Below are positions 48,802 to 57,359 of a stretch of 59,182 nucleotides of DNA, one piece after another (position 1 is the first letter of the stretch; each line of letters starts with the position of its first letter). The stretch lies in assembly GCF_000429025.1 (NCBI RefSeq), contig NZ_AUBB01000046.1, forward strand, positions 1 to 59,182, in the 5' to 3' direction. The stretch is from Actinospineispora spinosispora DSM 44797 (GTDB lineage: Bacteria; Actinomycetota; Actinomycetes; Mycobacteriales; Pseudonocardiaceae). Below the pieces are notes generated by a model. That model ran no database searches. It was not told the DNA's origin and saw nothing but the letters and a program-made list of their open reading frames with translations. The position numbers and the translations under genes were made by a program.

Positions 48802-49802
48802 CGTCGAAAAGCATGAAGACCACCCTGGTCGGCAGCTATCCGATCCCGTCCTGGCTGCGTGCGGCGCCGTCCAGGGAGGCGTTGACCGACGCGACCTCGG
48901 TCGTGTTCGCGCTGCAGCAGCGGGCCGGCATCGAGCTGCTGACCGACGGCGAGCTGTCCCGGTTCGACGTCAACCATCCCGAGACCAACGGCATGATCGA
49001 GTACTTCGTGCGTCCGCTCGGCGGGGTGCGCGCCTCGGTGACCCGCTCGGACGTCGCGCGGTTCGCCGCCCAGCCCCACCTGGGGTTCCGCGCACGCCCC
49101 GCCGGGGTGGTCACCGGCGAGCTGGACGAGGGCACGCTGGACCTCGTCGGCGCCTACCGCGCGGCGCGCGCGGTGGCCACCGGCCCGGTCAAGTTCACCG
49201 TGACGAGCCCGTACATGCTGGCCCGCACGCTGCTCGACGAGCACTACGGCGACCTGCGGTCGCTCGCGCTGGCGATCGCGCGGGTGTTCGCCGACCAGGT
49301 CCGGGAGATCGACGCGGACGTACTGCAGGTCGACGAGGCGAACGTGCCGGGTCGCCCGGAGGACGCCGCGCTGGCCGCCGAGGCGATCAACATCGTGCTC
49401 GATGCCGCGCCCGGTACCCCGGCCGTGCACCTGTGCTTCGGCAACTACAACGGCCAGCGGGTGCAGACCGGCCGGATGCACGAGCTGTTCGAGTTCTTCG
49501 CCGCCCTGCGTGCCGACCACGTCGTGCTCGAAGCGGCCAGGCACGACACCGACGACCTGAAGATCCTGGCCGAGCTGGACACGCTGCGGTTCGGCATCGG
49601 CGTAATCGACGTGAAGGACACCCAGATCGAGAGCGCCGACGTCGTGGCCGGCCGCATCGAGCGCGCGGCCGCCTGGCTCGGTGACCCCGGCCGCATCGAG
49701 TACGTGCACCCGGACTGCGGTTTCTGGATCCTGGCCCGCTCGATCGCGGACGGCAAGATCGCGGCGCTCGTAGCCGGACGGGACCGCTACCTTGGCCGCT
49801 GA
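48798..49802 (+). CDS. MetE-like protein (cobalamin-independent methionine synthase C-terminal type)
   Basis: A 334-residue TIM barrel resembling only the catalytic C-terminal half of MetE. The zinc ligands are in VHLCFGNYNG (His, Cys) and HPDCGF (Cys), and VVLEAAR/DTDDLK suggests a Glu ligand. The GTG start overlaps the transporter stop. Such short forms (MetE type II) do not carry the tetrahydrofolate-binding half and are often found in catabolic operons, where they may demethylate or transfer a one-carbon group. A role in methylated-sugar breakdown is a guess. Confidence 0.85.
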   Translation: MTSKSMKTTLVGSYPIPSWLRAAPSREALTDATSVVFALQQRAGIELLTDGELSRFDVNHPETNGMIEYFVRPLGGVRASVTRSDVARFAAQPHLGFRARPAGVVTGELDEGTLDLVGAYRAARAVATGPVKFTVTSPYMLARTLLDEHYGDLRSLALAIARVFADQVREIDADVLQVDEANVPGRPEDAALAAEAINIVLDAAPGTPAVHLCFGNYNGQRVQTGRMHELFEFFAALRADHVVLEAARHDTDDLKILAELDTLRFGIGVIDVKDTQIESADVVAGRIERAAAWLGDPGRIEYVHPDCGFWILARSIADGKIAALVAGRDRYLGR

Positions 49803-49812
49803 CCGTTCCGGC

Positions 49813-49860
49813 CTCGTGAGTGACGAGTATGGCCAGGGCCATACGGAACACTCACGAGGA
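49813..49860. repeat. CGTGAGTG palindrome before the epimerase gene
   Basis: Outer arms CCTCGTGAGTG (49813-49823) and its complement (49850-49860), and inner arms GTATGGCC (49828-49835) with 49838-49845, separated by mismatched 4-base bulges. It begins 10 bases after the MetE-like stop and ends 6 bases before the epimerase start. Confidence 0.75.
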
Positions 49861-49866
49861 CGTGAG

Positions 49867-50988
49867 GTGGCCGCGGCCAGCGAGTGCACGGCGACCGTGG
49901 CCGACGAACTGACCGTGACCGACGAACTGACCGTGGCCGACGAGCTGGCCACGCTCGACCGGGGGCTGTGGTGGCCATCCGACGCGGTCGTCGCGGACCT
50001 GGCCGCGGTCACCGGCGACGTGCTGCTGCTCGGCGCCGGTGGCAAACTCGGCCTGAGCCTGGCCACGATGGCACGTCTCGCTCTGGACCGTGCCGAGCGG
50101 GCCGAGCGAGCCGACGGAATCGACCGAGCGGTCGCTCGGCGCAGGGTCGTCGCGGTGTCCCGCTTCGCCGACCCCGGCGCGACGGAGCCCTTCCACGACG
50201 CCGGTGTCGAGACCATCGCGGCGGACCTGTCCGATCCCGGGGCGCTGCGTGGCCTGCCGGACGCGGAGAACGTCATCTACCTGGTCGGCCGCAAGTTCGG
50301 TACCCACGGTGACCCGTGGGCGACCTGGGCGGTCAACACCTACCTCGCCGCACAGGTCGCGCAGCGCTTCGTCGGGTCGCGCATCGTCGCCTTCTCCACC
50401 GGCAACGTCTACCCGCTGACCCCGGTCGGCTCCGGCGGAGCGGACGAGAACACTGCCCCGAGCCCGGTCGGCGAGTACGCACAGTCCTGCCTCGGGCGTG
50501 AACGGCTGCTGCAGCACGTGTCGATCAGCACCGGGACCCCGATGTCGATCCTGCGGCTCAACTACGCGATCGACCTGCGCTACGGCGTCCTGCACGACAT
50601 CGCCCGCGCGGTCTGGGCCTCGGAGCCGGTCGACGTGACGATGGGCAGCGTCAACGTGCTGTGGCAGGGCGACGTCAACGCGATGACGCTGCGCTCGCTG
50701 CGGCACTGCACATCACCGCCGGACGTCCTGAACCTGACCGGTCCGGAGACCGTGTCGGTGCGCTGGCTGGCGACCGAGTTCGCGGCACGACTGGGCCGGG
50801 AGCCGATCATCGCTGGTCAGGAGGCCTCGACCGCGCTGCTGTCCAACGCATCCCGGGCGATGGCCCGTTTCGGTTACCCGACGGTGTCGGTGCGGGAGAT
50901 GATCGAGAAGACCTGCCGGTGGATCGAGGCGGGCGGCCCGAGCCACGGCAAACCCACGAAGTTCGAGCAACGCGGCGGGGTGTTCTGA
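49867..50988 (+). CDS. NAD-dependent epimerase/dehydratase family protein
   Basis: A 373-residue extended SDR. The nucleotide motif GDVLLLGAGGKLGLSLA (GxGGxLG type) is followed by IVAFSTGNVYPL; the YxxxK pair is replaced by a YAQSCLGRER block, so the catalytic Tyr is present (GEYAQ) but the +4 residue is not Lys. The N-terminus has three 18-base tandem repeats (TVADEL, TVTDEL, TVADEL; 49894-49947) before the fold starts. GTG at 49867 follows GAGGACGTGAG. The operon context suggests sugar or sugar-acid modification. Confidence 0.85.
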   Translation: MAAASECTATVADELTVTDELTVADELATLDRGLWWPSDAVVADLAAVTGDVLLLGAGGKLGLSLATMARLALDRAERAERADGIDRAVARRRVVAVSRFADPGATEPFHDAGVETIAADLSDPGALRGLPDAENVIYLVGRKFGTHGDPWATWAVNTYLAAQVAQRFVGSRIVAFSTGNVYPLTPVGSGGADENTAPSPVGEYAQSCLGRERLLQHVSISTGTPMSILRLNYAIDLRYGVLHDIARAVWASEPVDVTMGSVNVLWQGDVNAMTLRSLRHCTSPPDVLNLTGPETVSVRWLATEFAARLGREPIIAGQEASTALLSNASRAMARFGYPTVSVREMIEKTCRWIEAGGPSHGKPTKFEQRGGVF

Positions 50989-50991
50989 ACG

Positions 50992-51978
50992 ATGCTGACC
51001 AGCAAGGCGAACGCGCTGCGGGACGGCGTCGTGATCCCCGCCCACCCGCTCGCGCTCACCGCCGAGCGCCGTCTCGACGAGGCGCGGCAACGGGCTCTGA
51101 CCAGGTACTACCTCGACGCGGGCGCGGGCGGTGTCGCGGTCGGGGTACACACCACCCAGTTCGCGATCCACGATCCGGCTGTCGGTCTCTACCGTCCGGT
51201 GCTGGAGCTGGCCGCCGAGGAGCTCGGGGACTCCCCGGGTCTGCGGGTCGCCGGCGTTCTTGGTCCGACCGAGCGGTCGATCGGCGAAGCGACGATAGCC
51301 GCTGACCTGGGCTATGACCTGGCGCTGGTCGCGGCGAGCTCGTGGGCCGACGCGACCGAGGACGAGATCCTCACCGGTGTCGCGGAGGTCGGCGCGATCA
51401 TGCCGATCTTCGGCTTCTATCTGCAGCCTGCGGTCGGCGGCCGACACTTCGGCTACCGGTTCTGGCGTCGCTTCCTGGAGCTGGACTCGGTGCGCGCCAT
51501 CAAGATCGCGCCGTTCGACCGGTACCGCACACTCGACGTCGTCCGCGCGGTGGCTGACTCCGGCCGCGCCGGGGACGTGGCGCTCTACACCGGCAACGAC
51601 GACAACATCGTCGCCGACCTGCTGACGCCGTTCGACGGTGGCGTGCGCATGGTGGGTGGTCTACTCGGGCAGTTCGCGGTGTGGACGGCGGCCGCCGTGC
51701 GGCTGCACGCGCGGATCCGCGAGGTCGTGACCTCCGGTGAGGCGGTCCCGGCTGAGCTGCTGAGGGTCGGTGCGCAGCTCACCGACGCCAACGCGGCGGT
51801 GTTCGACGCCGCGAACGGTTTCGCCGGCTGCATCCCCGGCATCCACGAGGTGTTGCGCCGCGACGGTGTGCTCGCGGGCAGGTGGTGCCTGGACCCGGCC
51901 GAGGAACTGTCCCCGGGTCAGCTGGCCGATATCGACCGGGTCTGGCACGCCTACCCGAACCTGCGTACTACTTCTTGA
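50992..51978 (+). CDS. DapA-like (dihydrodipicolinate synthase family) aldolase
   Basis: A 328-residue TIM barrel. The Schiff-base lysine is in VRAIKIAPFDRY, with the pyruvate-type loop near GDVALYTGNDDN. Such enzymes cleave 2-keto-3-deoxy-aldonates or catalyse related retro-aldol steps. ATG at 50992, 3 bases after the epimerase stop. As the last gene of the LacI-controlled operon it would make the final carbon-carbon cleavage. Its 3' end overlaps the CsbD gene by 11 bases. Confidence 0.88.
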   Translation: MLTSKANALRDGVVIPAHPLALTAERRLDEARQRALTRYYLDAGAGGVAVGVHTTQFAIHDPAVGLYRPVLELAAEELGDSPGLRVAGVLGPTERSIGEATIAADLGYDLALVAASSWADATEDEILTGVAEVGAIMPIFGFYLQPAVGGRHFGYRFWRRFLELDSVRAIKIAPFDRYRTLDVVRAVADSGRAGDVALYTGNDDNIVADLLTPFDGGVRMVGGLLGQFAVWTAAAVRLHARIREVVTSGEAVPAELLRVGAQLTDANAAVFDAANGFAGCIPGIHEVLRRDGVLAGRWCLDPAEELSPGQLADIDRVWHAYPNLRTTS

Positions 51979-52162
51979 AGGCCCGCGTCACGTCCTTGGC
52001 GGCGTCCTTCACGCTCTCGCCTGCCTGCTTCACTCCGGCCTTGCCCTGGTCGACGAGACCTTCGGCCTGCAGTTCCTCGTCACCGATGATCCGGCCGGTG
52101 GTCTCCTTGGCCTTGCCCTTGAGCTCTTCGGCCTTGTTCTTTGCCTTGTCGACGATGCCCAT
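51968..52162 (-). CDS. CsbD family stress protein
   Basis: A 64-residue, charged, helical protein (DKAKNKAEELKGKAKETTGR, then DAAKDVTRAFKK) of the CsbD family, whose members are induced by general stress. ATG at 52162 follows GGAGGAG. It has no known biochemical activity. Confidence 0.9.
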   Translation of the reverse strand: MGIVDKAKNKAEELKGKAKETTGRIIGDEELQAEGLVDQGKAGVKQAGESVKDAAKDVTRAFKK

Positions 52163-52365
52163 CTCGGAGCACTCCTCCACTGGCGATGCAGGCCCGGCGC
52201 TTCCGGGCTCTGCCTCTTGGATGCCCGCTACGACGAATTAGTTTCGCCGCACGGGATGTGATGGTCGGCACAGTCTTCCGCGTCGAGCTCACGGACCGAG
52301 GCGGAGAACCTCGTCGGGTGAATACCGCGGTGCCCCTGTGTCGATTGATGTGATCGACTGTCTGG

Positions 52366-53154
52366 ATGGACGGCGACCTGCTGGAACGGATGGAGCGCAA
52401 CCTCGCCAGGCACGGGGGCTACCTGCACGCCGCGTTACCCGGCGCGACGGTCACCGACGGCGAGGACCTGGTGGTCAACGACAGCGGGATCGACGACGAC
52501 ACGTTCAACATCGTCGCGGCCGCAAGGTTCACCGAGGCGACGGTCGACACGCGGATCGAGCAGATCCTGGAAGAGCTGCGGGCGACCGGACGCACGTTCT
52601 CCTGGTGGGTCGGTCCGGCGTCGCGGCCGAGCTACCTGCGTACCCGGCTGGTCGCGGCGGGCCTGGCCGAGTCGGAGCACGAGGTCGCGATGTGGGCGCC
52701 GCTGGACACCCTGCCGGTGCCGTTGCCGGTCCCCGACTTCGAGATCCGGCAGGTCGCGACGCGGGAGCAGTTCGCCGAGTTCGCCGCCATCCAGGCCGCG
52801 AACTGGGACCCGCCCGCCCCCGGCGTACTGCGCTTCTTCGAGCTGACCGCCGACCTGGCGCTGAAGCCGGACTCGCCGGGTCGTTTCCTGGTCGGCTATC
52901 ACCTGGGCGCGCCGGTGTGCGCGGCCGAAGCGGTCGATCACGCTGGCGTCGTCGGCATCTACAACGTCTCGACGCTGCGCGCGCACCGCCGCCGCGGCTA
53001 CAGCACCGCGATCATGCTGGCGCTCATGCACGCGGCTCGGGCCGACGGCTCGACCACGGTCGTGCTGCAGGCCTCCGCCGACGGCGAGCCGGTCTACCGG
53101 CGCCTCGGTTTCCGGTCGGTCGGCGAGTACTCCGAGTTCGCCGTCGCTCCCTGA
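52366..53154 (+). CDS. GNAT family N-acetyltransferase
   Basis: A 262-residue protein with a GNAT fold in the C-terminal half: acetyl-CoA loop LRAHRRRGYSTAIMLALMHAA, then VVLQASADGEPVYRRLGFRSVGEY. The N-terminal part may be a second degenerate GNAT-like domain. It transfers acetyl from acetyl-CoA to an unknown amine. ATG at 52366 is behind a weak binding site. Confidence 0.88.
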   Translation: MDGDLLERMERNLARHGGYLHAALPGATVTDGEDLVVNDSGIDDDTFNIVAAARFTEATVDTRIEQILEELRATGRTFSWWVGPASRPSYLRTRLVAAGLAESEHEVAMWAPLDTLPVPLPVPDFEIRQVATREQFAEFAAIQAANWDPPAPGVLRFFELTADLALKPDSPGRFLVGYHLGAPVCAAEAVDHAGVVGIYNVSTLRAHRRRGYSTAIMLALMHAARADGSTTVVLQASADGEPVYRRLGFRSVGEYSEFAVAP

Positions 53155-53222
53155 GCCTGGCGGTGTACAAACCCTGGGTACAGAGGTCCGGCGAACCGGG
53201 TCACAGCGGAAGGGACGGGGTA

Positions 53223-53405
53223 ATGAGCGAGCCGCCACAGGGACTGCCGCGCTATCGGGTGCTGACCGGCCCCGACGACGAACGGTTCTGCCGTCGGGTC
53301 AGCGACGCGCTTGACCTGGGCTACCAGCTGCACGGCAGCCCGGCGCTGACCTTCGACGGTGACGCGGTGATCGTCGCGCAGGCCATCCTCTGGCCGGCGG
53401 ACTAG
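53223..53405 (+). CDS. DUF1737 domain small protein
   Basis: A 60-residue protein with YRVLTGPDDERFCRRVSDAL and GYQLHGSPALTF, the DUF1737 signature. ATG at 53223, with GGAAGGGACGGGG just before it. It is convergent with nadE. No function is known for the family. Confidence 0.78.
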   Translation: MSEPPQGLPRYRVLTGPDDERFCRRVSDALDLGYQLHGSPALTFDGDAVIVAQAILWPAD

Positions 53406-53433
53406 ACCGTCCAGTTCAGTGTTCGGCCGGCGG

Positions 53434-55476
53434 CTACTTCTCCGGGACGTTGGTGCGGACCTCGGCGAGCCAGGCCGCCGCTGACATGTCCGAGGGCGCC
53501 CGCCAGTCACCGCGCGGAGACAGCGAGCCGCCCGCGGAGACCTTCGGCCCGTTGGGCAGCGCCGAGCGCTTGAACTGGCTGAAGCTGTAGAAGCGCTGGA
53601 CGAACACCTCCAGCCAGTGCCGGATCTCGGCGAGTGAGTACTCGGGGCGCTCGTCGACCGGGAAGCCCGGCGGCCAGTTGCCGAGCGTGGCGTCGTGCCA
53701 GGCGTGGTAGGCGAGGAACGCGACCTTCGACGGACGGAAGCCGTGGCGCAGCACGTGGAACAGCGAGAAGTCCTGCAGCGCGTACGGCCCGACCTTCGCT
53801 TCACTGCTCTGCGCGACCCCGTCCGCACCGATCGGCACGAGCTCCGGGGTGATCTCGGTGTCCAGCACCGACTGCAGCACCTCACCCACCTCGCCGGGGA
53901 ACTGCTTCGACGAGATCACCCAGCGGATCAGGTGCTGGATGAGCGTCTTCGGCACGCCGCCGTTGACGTTGTAGTGCGACATCTGGTCGCCGACCCCGTA
54001 GGTCGACCAGCCCAGGGCCAGCTCGGACAGGTCACCGGTGCCTGCCACGATGCCGCCGCGCTGGTTCGCGGCCCTGAACAGGTAGTCGGTGCGCAGACCG
54101 GCCTGGACGTTCTCGAAGGTGATGTCGTAGACCGGCTCGCCGCCGGCGAACGGATGGCCCAGCTCGGTGAGCATGAGCCGCGCCGTCGGGCTGATGTCGA
54201 TCTCTTCGAACGTGATGCCGAGTGCTTCGGCGAGCCGGTGTGCGTTGCCCTTGGTGTGCTCGCCGGTGGCGAAACCGGGCAGGGTGAACCCGAGGATGTC
54301 GCTGCGCGGCCTGCCCTGGCGGTCCATCGCGCGGGCCGCGACGATCAGCGCGTGCGTCGAGTCGAGGCCGCCGGAGATGCCGATGACGATCTTGGGCTGG
54401 CCGATCGCCCGTAGCCGCTGTTCGAGGCCGGCGACCTGGATGCTGTACGCCTCGTAGCAGTCCTGTTCGAGCCGGTCGGGGTCGGCGGGCACGAACGGGA
54501 ACCGTTCCAGCGTGCGCAGCAGACCGAGATCGTCCTCCGGTGGATCGAGGGCGAAGTCGATCCGGCGGAACCCGTCGGTGCGCGCCGCGTGTGTGCGGCG
54601 GTTGTCGTCGAACGTGCCCATGCGGGCCCGTTCGGCACGCAGCAGGTCGAGGTCGACGTCGGCGACCGAGTGCCGCTCACCGGCGGGGAACCGCTCGGTC
54701 TCGGCGAGCAGCGTGCCGTTCTCGTAGATCATCGTCTGGCCGTCCCAGGCCAGGTCGGTGCTCGACTCGCCCTCGCCGGCCGCCGCGTACACGTACGCGG
54801 CGAGGCACCGCGACGACGCCGAACGGCACATCAGCTTGCGGTCCTCGGCCCGGCCGACGGTGATCGGGCTGCCGGACAGGTTCGCCAGCACGGTCGCCCC
54901 GGCGAGCGCGGCCTCGGCGCTCGGCGGGATCGGCACCCACATGTCCTCGCAGATCTCGACGTGCAGCACGAAGCCGGGCAGGTCGGTGGCGCTGAACAGC
55001 AGGTCCGGCCCGAACGGAACTTCGGCGTCGCCCAGCCGCAGCGAACCCCGCACATCGTCGCCTGCCGCGAGCTGGCGGCGCTCGTAGAACTCCCGGTACA
55101 GCGGCAGGTACGACTTCGGCGCGACACCCAGGATTCTGCCCCGATGGATGACGACGGCGGTGTTGTACACCCGGTGCCGGTGGCGCAGCGGAGCCCCGAC
55201 GACCAGCACCGGCAACAGCCGCGCCGACGCCGCCACGACGTCCGCCAACGCATGCTCGACCTCGTCCAGCAGCGTGTCCTGCAGGAGGATGTCCTCGATC
55301 GAGTAGCCGCACAGGGTCAGCTCCGGGAACACGACCAGCCCGATGCCCTCGTCGTGGCAGGCCCGTGCCGAGTTGATCACTGTCTCGGCGTTGGCGGCGG
55401 GGTTCCCGATCGCGGTGCGGGTGGTGACGGCCGCCACCCGCAGGAACCCGTGCCCGTACAGGGACCGAAAGCTCAT
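53434..55476 (-). CDS. nadE: Glutamine-dependent NAD+ synthetase
   Basis: A 680-residue two-domain enzyme that makes NAD+ from nicotinate adenine dinucleotide, ATP and glutamine. The N-terminal nitrilase-fold glutaminase has Glu in FPELTLCGYS, Lys in APKSYLPLYREFYERRQ and the nucleophilic Cys in VEICEDMWVP. The synthetase domain has the PP-loop VIGISGGLDSTHALIV. The length equals the mycobacterial NadE2. ATG 55476 overlaps the upstream VOC gene stop (ATGA). Confidence 0.94.
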   Translation of the reverse strand: MSFRSLYGHGFLRVAAVTTRTAIGNPAANAETVINSARACHDEGIGLVVFPELTLCGYSIEDILLQDTLLDEVEHALADVVAASARLLPVLVVGAPLRHRHRVYNTAVVIHRGRILGVAPKSYLPLYREFYERRQLAAGDDVRGSLRLGDAEVPFGPDLLFSATDLPGFVLHVEICEDMWVPIPPSAEAALAGATVLANLSGSPITVGRAEDRKLMCRSASSRCLAAYVYAAAGEGESSTDLAWDGQTMIYENGTLLAETERFPAGERHSVADVDLDLLRAERARMGTFDDNRRTHAARTDGFRRIDFALDPPEDDLGLLRTLERFPFVPADPDRLEQDCYEAYSIQVAGLEQRLRAIGQPKIVIGISGGLDSTHALIVAARAMDRQGRPRSDILGFTLPGFATGEHTKGNAHRLAEALGITFEEIDISPTARLMLTELGHPFAGGEPVYDITFENVQAGLRTDYLFRAANQRGGIVAGTGDLSELALGWSTYGVGDQMSHYNVNGGVPKTLIQHLIRWVISSKQFPGEVGEVLQSVLDTEITPELVPIGADGVAQSSEAKVGPYALQDFSLFHVLRHGFRPSKVAFLAYHAWHDATLGNWPPGFPVDERPEYSLAEIRHWLEVFVQRFYSFSQFKRSALPNGPKVSAGGSLSPRGDWRAPSDMSAAAWLAEVRTNVPEK

Positions 55477-55892
55477 GTCCCCAGTGTCCCAGTCCCAGGT
55501 CGGCGCCCCAGCAGATCCCATTTGTTGCCGGAGACGTCGGTGAACACGACGACCGTCCCGTACGGTTCGTCCCTCGGCTCCTCCAGGAACTCGACGCCCG
55601 CCGCGCGCATGCGTGCGTAGTGCACGTCGAAGTTGTCCACCCGCAGGAAGAAGCCGACGCGACCGGCGAACTGCCTGCCGATCGCGGCGGTCTGCTCGTC
55701 TCCCTCGGCACGCGCCAGCAGGATGCCGCTGCCCGCCCCCGGCGGCCGCACCACGACCCAGCGCTTCGGCTGCCCGCTGTGCGTGGTCACCGCCGGGGAG
55801 TCCTCGACGAGGTCGAAGCCCAGCGCGTCGACGAAGAACGTGATGGCCTCGTCGTAGTCGCGGACGATCAGCGAGGTGAGCTCCAGGTGCAC
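55473..55892 (-). CDS. VOC superfamily (glyoxalase-like) protein
   Basis: A 139-residue vicinal-oxygen-chelate protein. It has two beta-alpha-beta-beta-beta units; likely metal ligands are His3 (MHLELTSLIV) and Glu105 in VEFLEEP, with VVVFTDVSGNKWDLL closing. The function is not specified in this family. Start GTG 55892. It is translationally coupled to nadE through ATGA. Confidence 0.85.
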   Translation of the reverse strand: MHLELTSLIVRDYDEAITFFVDALGFDLVEDSPAVTTHSGQPKRWVVVRPPGAGSGILLARAEGDEQTAAIGRQFAGRVGFFLRVDNFDVHYARMRAAGVEFLEEPRDEPYGTVVVFTDVSGNKWDLLGRRPGTGTLGT

Positions 55893-55895
55893 CGC

Positions 55896-57269
55896 TCAGC
55901 CGACCCACACGGTCTTGAGGTTGCAGAACTCCCGGATGCCGTGCCCGGACAGCTCGCGCCCGTAACCGGACCGCTTCACCCCGCCGAAGGCCAGCTCCGG
56001 GTACGACACGGTCATGCCGTTGATGAACACCTGACCGGCGTACAGGTCGGCGATGAACCGGTCCTGTTCGTCGGCGTCGTCGGTCCAGGCGTTGGAGCCG
56101 AGCCCGAAGGTGGTGGCGTTGGCGACCTCGATCGCCTCGTCGATGTCGGCGACCCGGTACAGCGAGGCGACCGGCCCGAAGACCTCCTCCAGGTACATGC
56201 GCATGTCCTTGGTGATGTCGCTGATCACCGTCGGCGGGTAGAACCAGCCCGGACCTTCGGGACGCGTCCCGCCGCACAGGACGGTCGCGCCGGCCTTGAC
56301 CGCGTCGTCGACCAGCTCCTCGACGTCCTCGCGGCCCTGTTCGGTGGCCAGCGGACCGACGTCGGTGTCGTCGTCGAACGGGTCGCCGACGGTCAGTTCC
56401 TTCATGCGCGCCACGAACCGCTCGGCGAACGCGTCGTAGACGTCGGTGTGCACGATGAACCGCTTGGCGGCGATGCAGGACTGTCCGTTGTTCTGCACAC
56501 GCGCGGTGACCGCGACCTCGGCGGCCTTGTCCAGGTCGGCGGAGGGCATGACGACGAACGGGTCGCTGCCGCCGAGCTCGAGGACGGTGTGTTTGACCTC
56601 GTCACCGCAGATCGCGGCGACCGAGCGTCCGGCGGGTTCGCTGCCGGTCAGGGTTGCGGCGACGACGCGGTGGTCCCGCAGCACCGCTTCGACCTGGCTG
56701 GAGGAGATCAGCAGGGTCTGGAAACAGCCCTCCGGGAATCCGCCCCGCAACAGCAGGTCGGACAGGTACAGCGCGGTCTGCGGAACGTTCGACGCGTGCT
56801 TGAGCAGCCCGACGTTGCCGGCCATGAGCGCAGGCGCGGCGAACCGGACGACCTGCCACAGCGGGAAGTTCCAGGGCATGACCGCGAGGACAACGCCGAG
56901 CGGCTGGTAGCGCATCCACGCTTTGCTGGCGCCGACCGCGTCGGCGTCGCCCGGTTCGTCGGCGAGGAACTCTTCGGCATGGTCGGCGTAGTACCGCATG
57001 CCCTTGGCACATTTCTGGGCCTCGGCGCGCGCGGACTTGAACGTCTTGCCCATCTCGGTCGTCATCAGCCGACCCACTTCGTCGGCCTCGGCGTCGAGCA
57101 GGTCCGCGCTGGCCCGCAGCCAGTCGGCGCGCTCGGCAAAGCTCGTCTTGCGGTAGCTGTGCCAACGTGAGTGCGCCAGCTCGATCTTCTGCTGGACCTC
57201 GGCCGTGCTCGCCGCGTCGAACGTCTTGACCGTCTCGCCGGTAGCCGGGTTGATCGTGGCGATAGCCAT
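55896..57269 (-). CDS. Aldehyde dehydrogenase, NADP+-dependent succinic semialdehyde dehydrogenase type
   Basis: A 457-residue ALDH. The catalytic Cys is in NNGQSCIAAKRFIVH, the general-base Glu in HTVLELGGSDPFVV, and LKHASNVPQTAL/WNFPLW binds the substrate and cofactor. The length and start MAIATINPATGETVKTFD match GabD1-type enzymes. It oxidises succinate semialdehyde (or similar) to the acid. ATG 57269 follows GGAGG. It stops 3 bases before the VOC start. Confidence 0.9.
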   Translation of the reverse strand: MAIATINPATGETVKTFDAASTAEVQQKIELAHSRWHSYRKTSFAERADWLRASADLLDAEADEVGRLMTTEMGKTFKSARAEAQKCAKGMRYYADHAEEFLADEPGDADAVGASKAWMRYQPLGVVLAVMPWNFPLWQVVRFAAPALMAGNVGLLKHASNVPQTALYLSDLLLRGGFPEGCFQTLLISSSQVEAVLRDHRVVAATLTGSEPAGRSVAAICGDEVKHTVLELGGSDPFVVMPSADLDKAAEVAVTARVQNNGQSCIAAKRFIVHTDVYDAFAERFVARMKELTVGDPFDDDTDVGPLATEQGREDVEELVDDAVKAGATVLCGGTRPEGPGWFYPPTVISDITKDMRMYLEEVFGPVASLYRVADIDEAIEVANATTFGLGSNAWTDDADEQDRFIADLYAGQVFINGMTVSYPELAFGGVKRSGYGRELSGHGIREFCNLKTVWVG

Positions 57270-57359
57270 GGGGTGGAGCCTCCAGTCTGAGTGCTTGCCT
57301 GCACACCGATTACCCAGGCCTACCACTCACACACGCACGCCGCCTGCGCAGCTCAGCGA

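Noticed and set aside
48372..50276. 634-codon minus-strand frame across the MFS, MetE-like and epimerase genes
   Set aside because: It crosses three well-supported plus-strand genes and has shadow composition.
53434..56277. A 947-residue NadE with an N-terminal extension
   Set aside because: The extra part is antisense shadow across the VOC and ALDH genes; homology and the ATGA overlap place the start at 55476.
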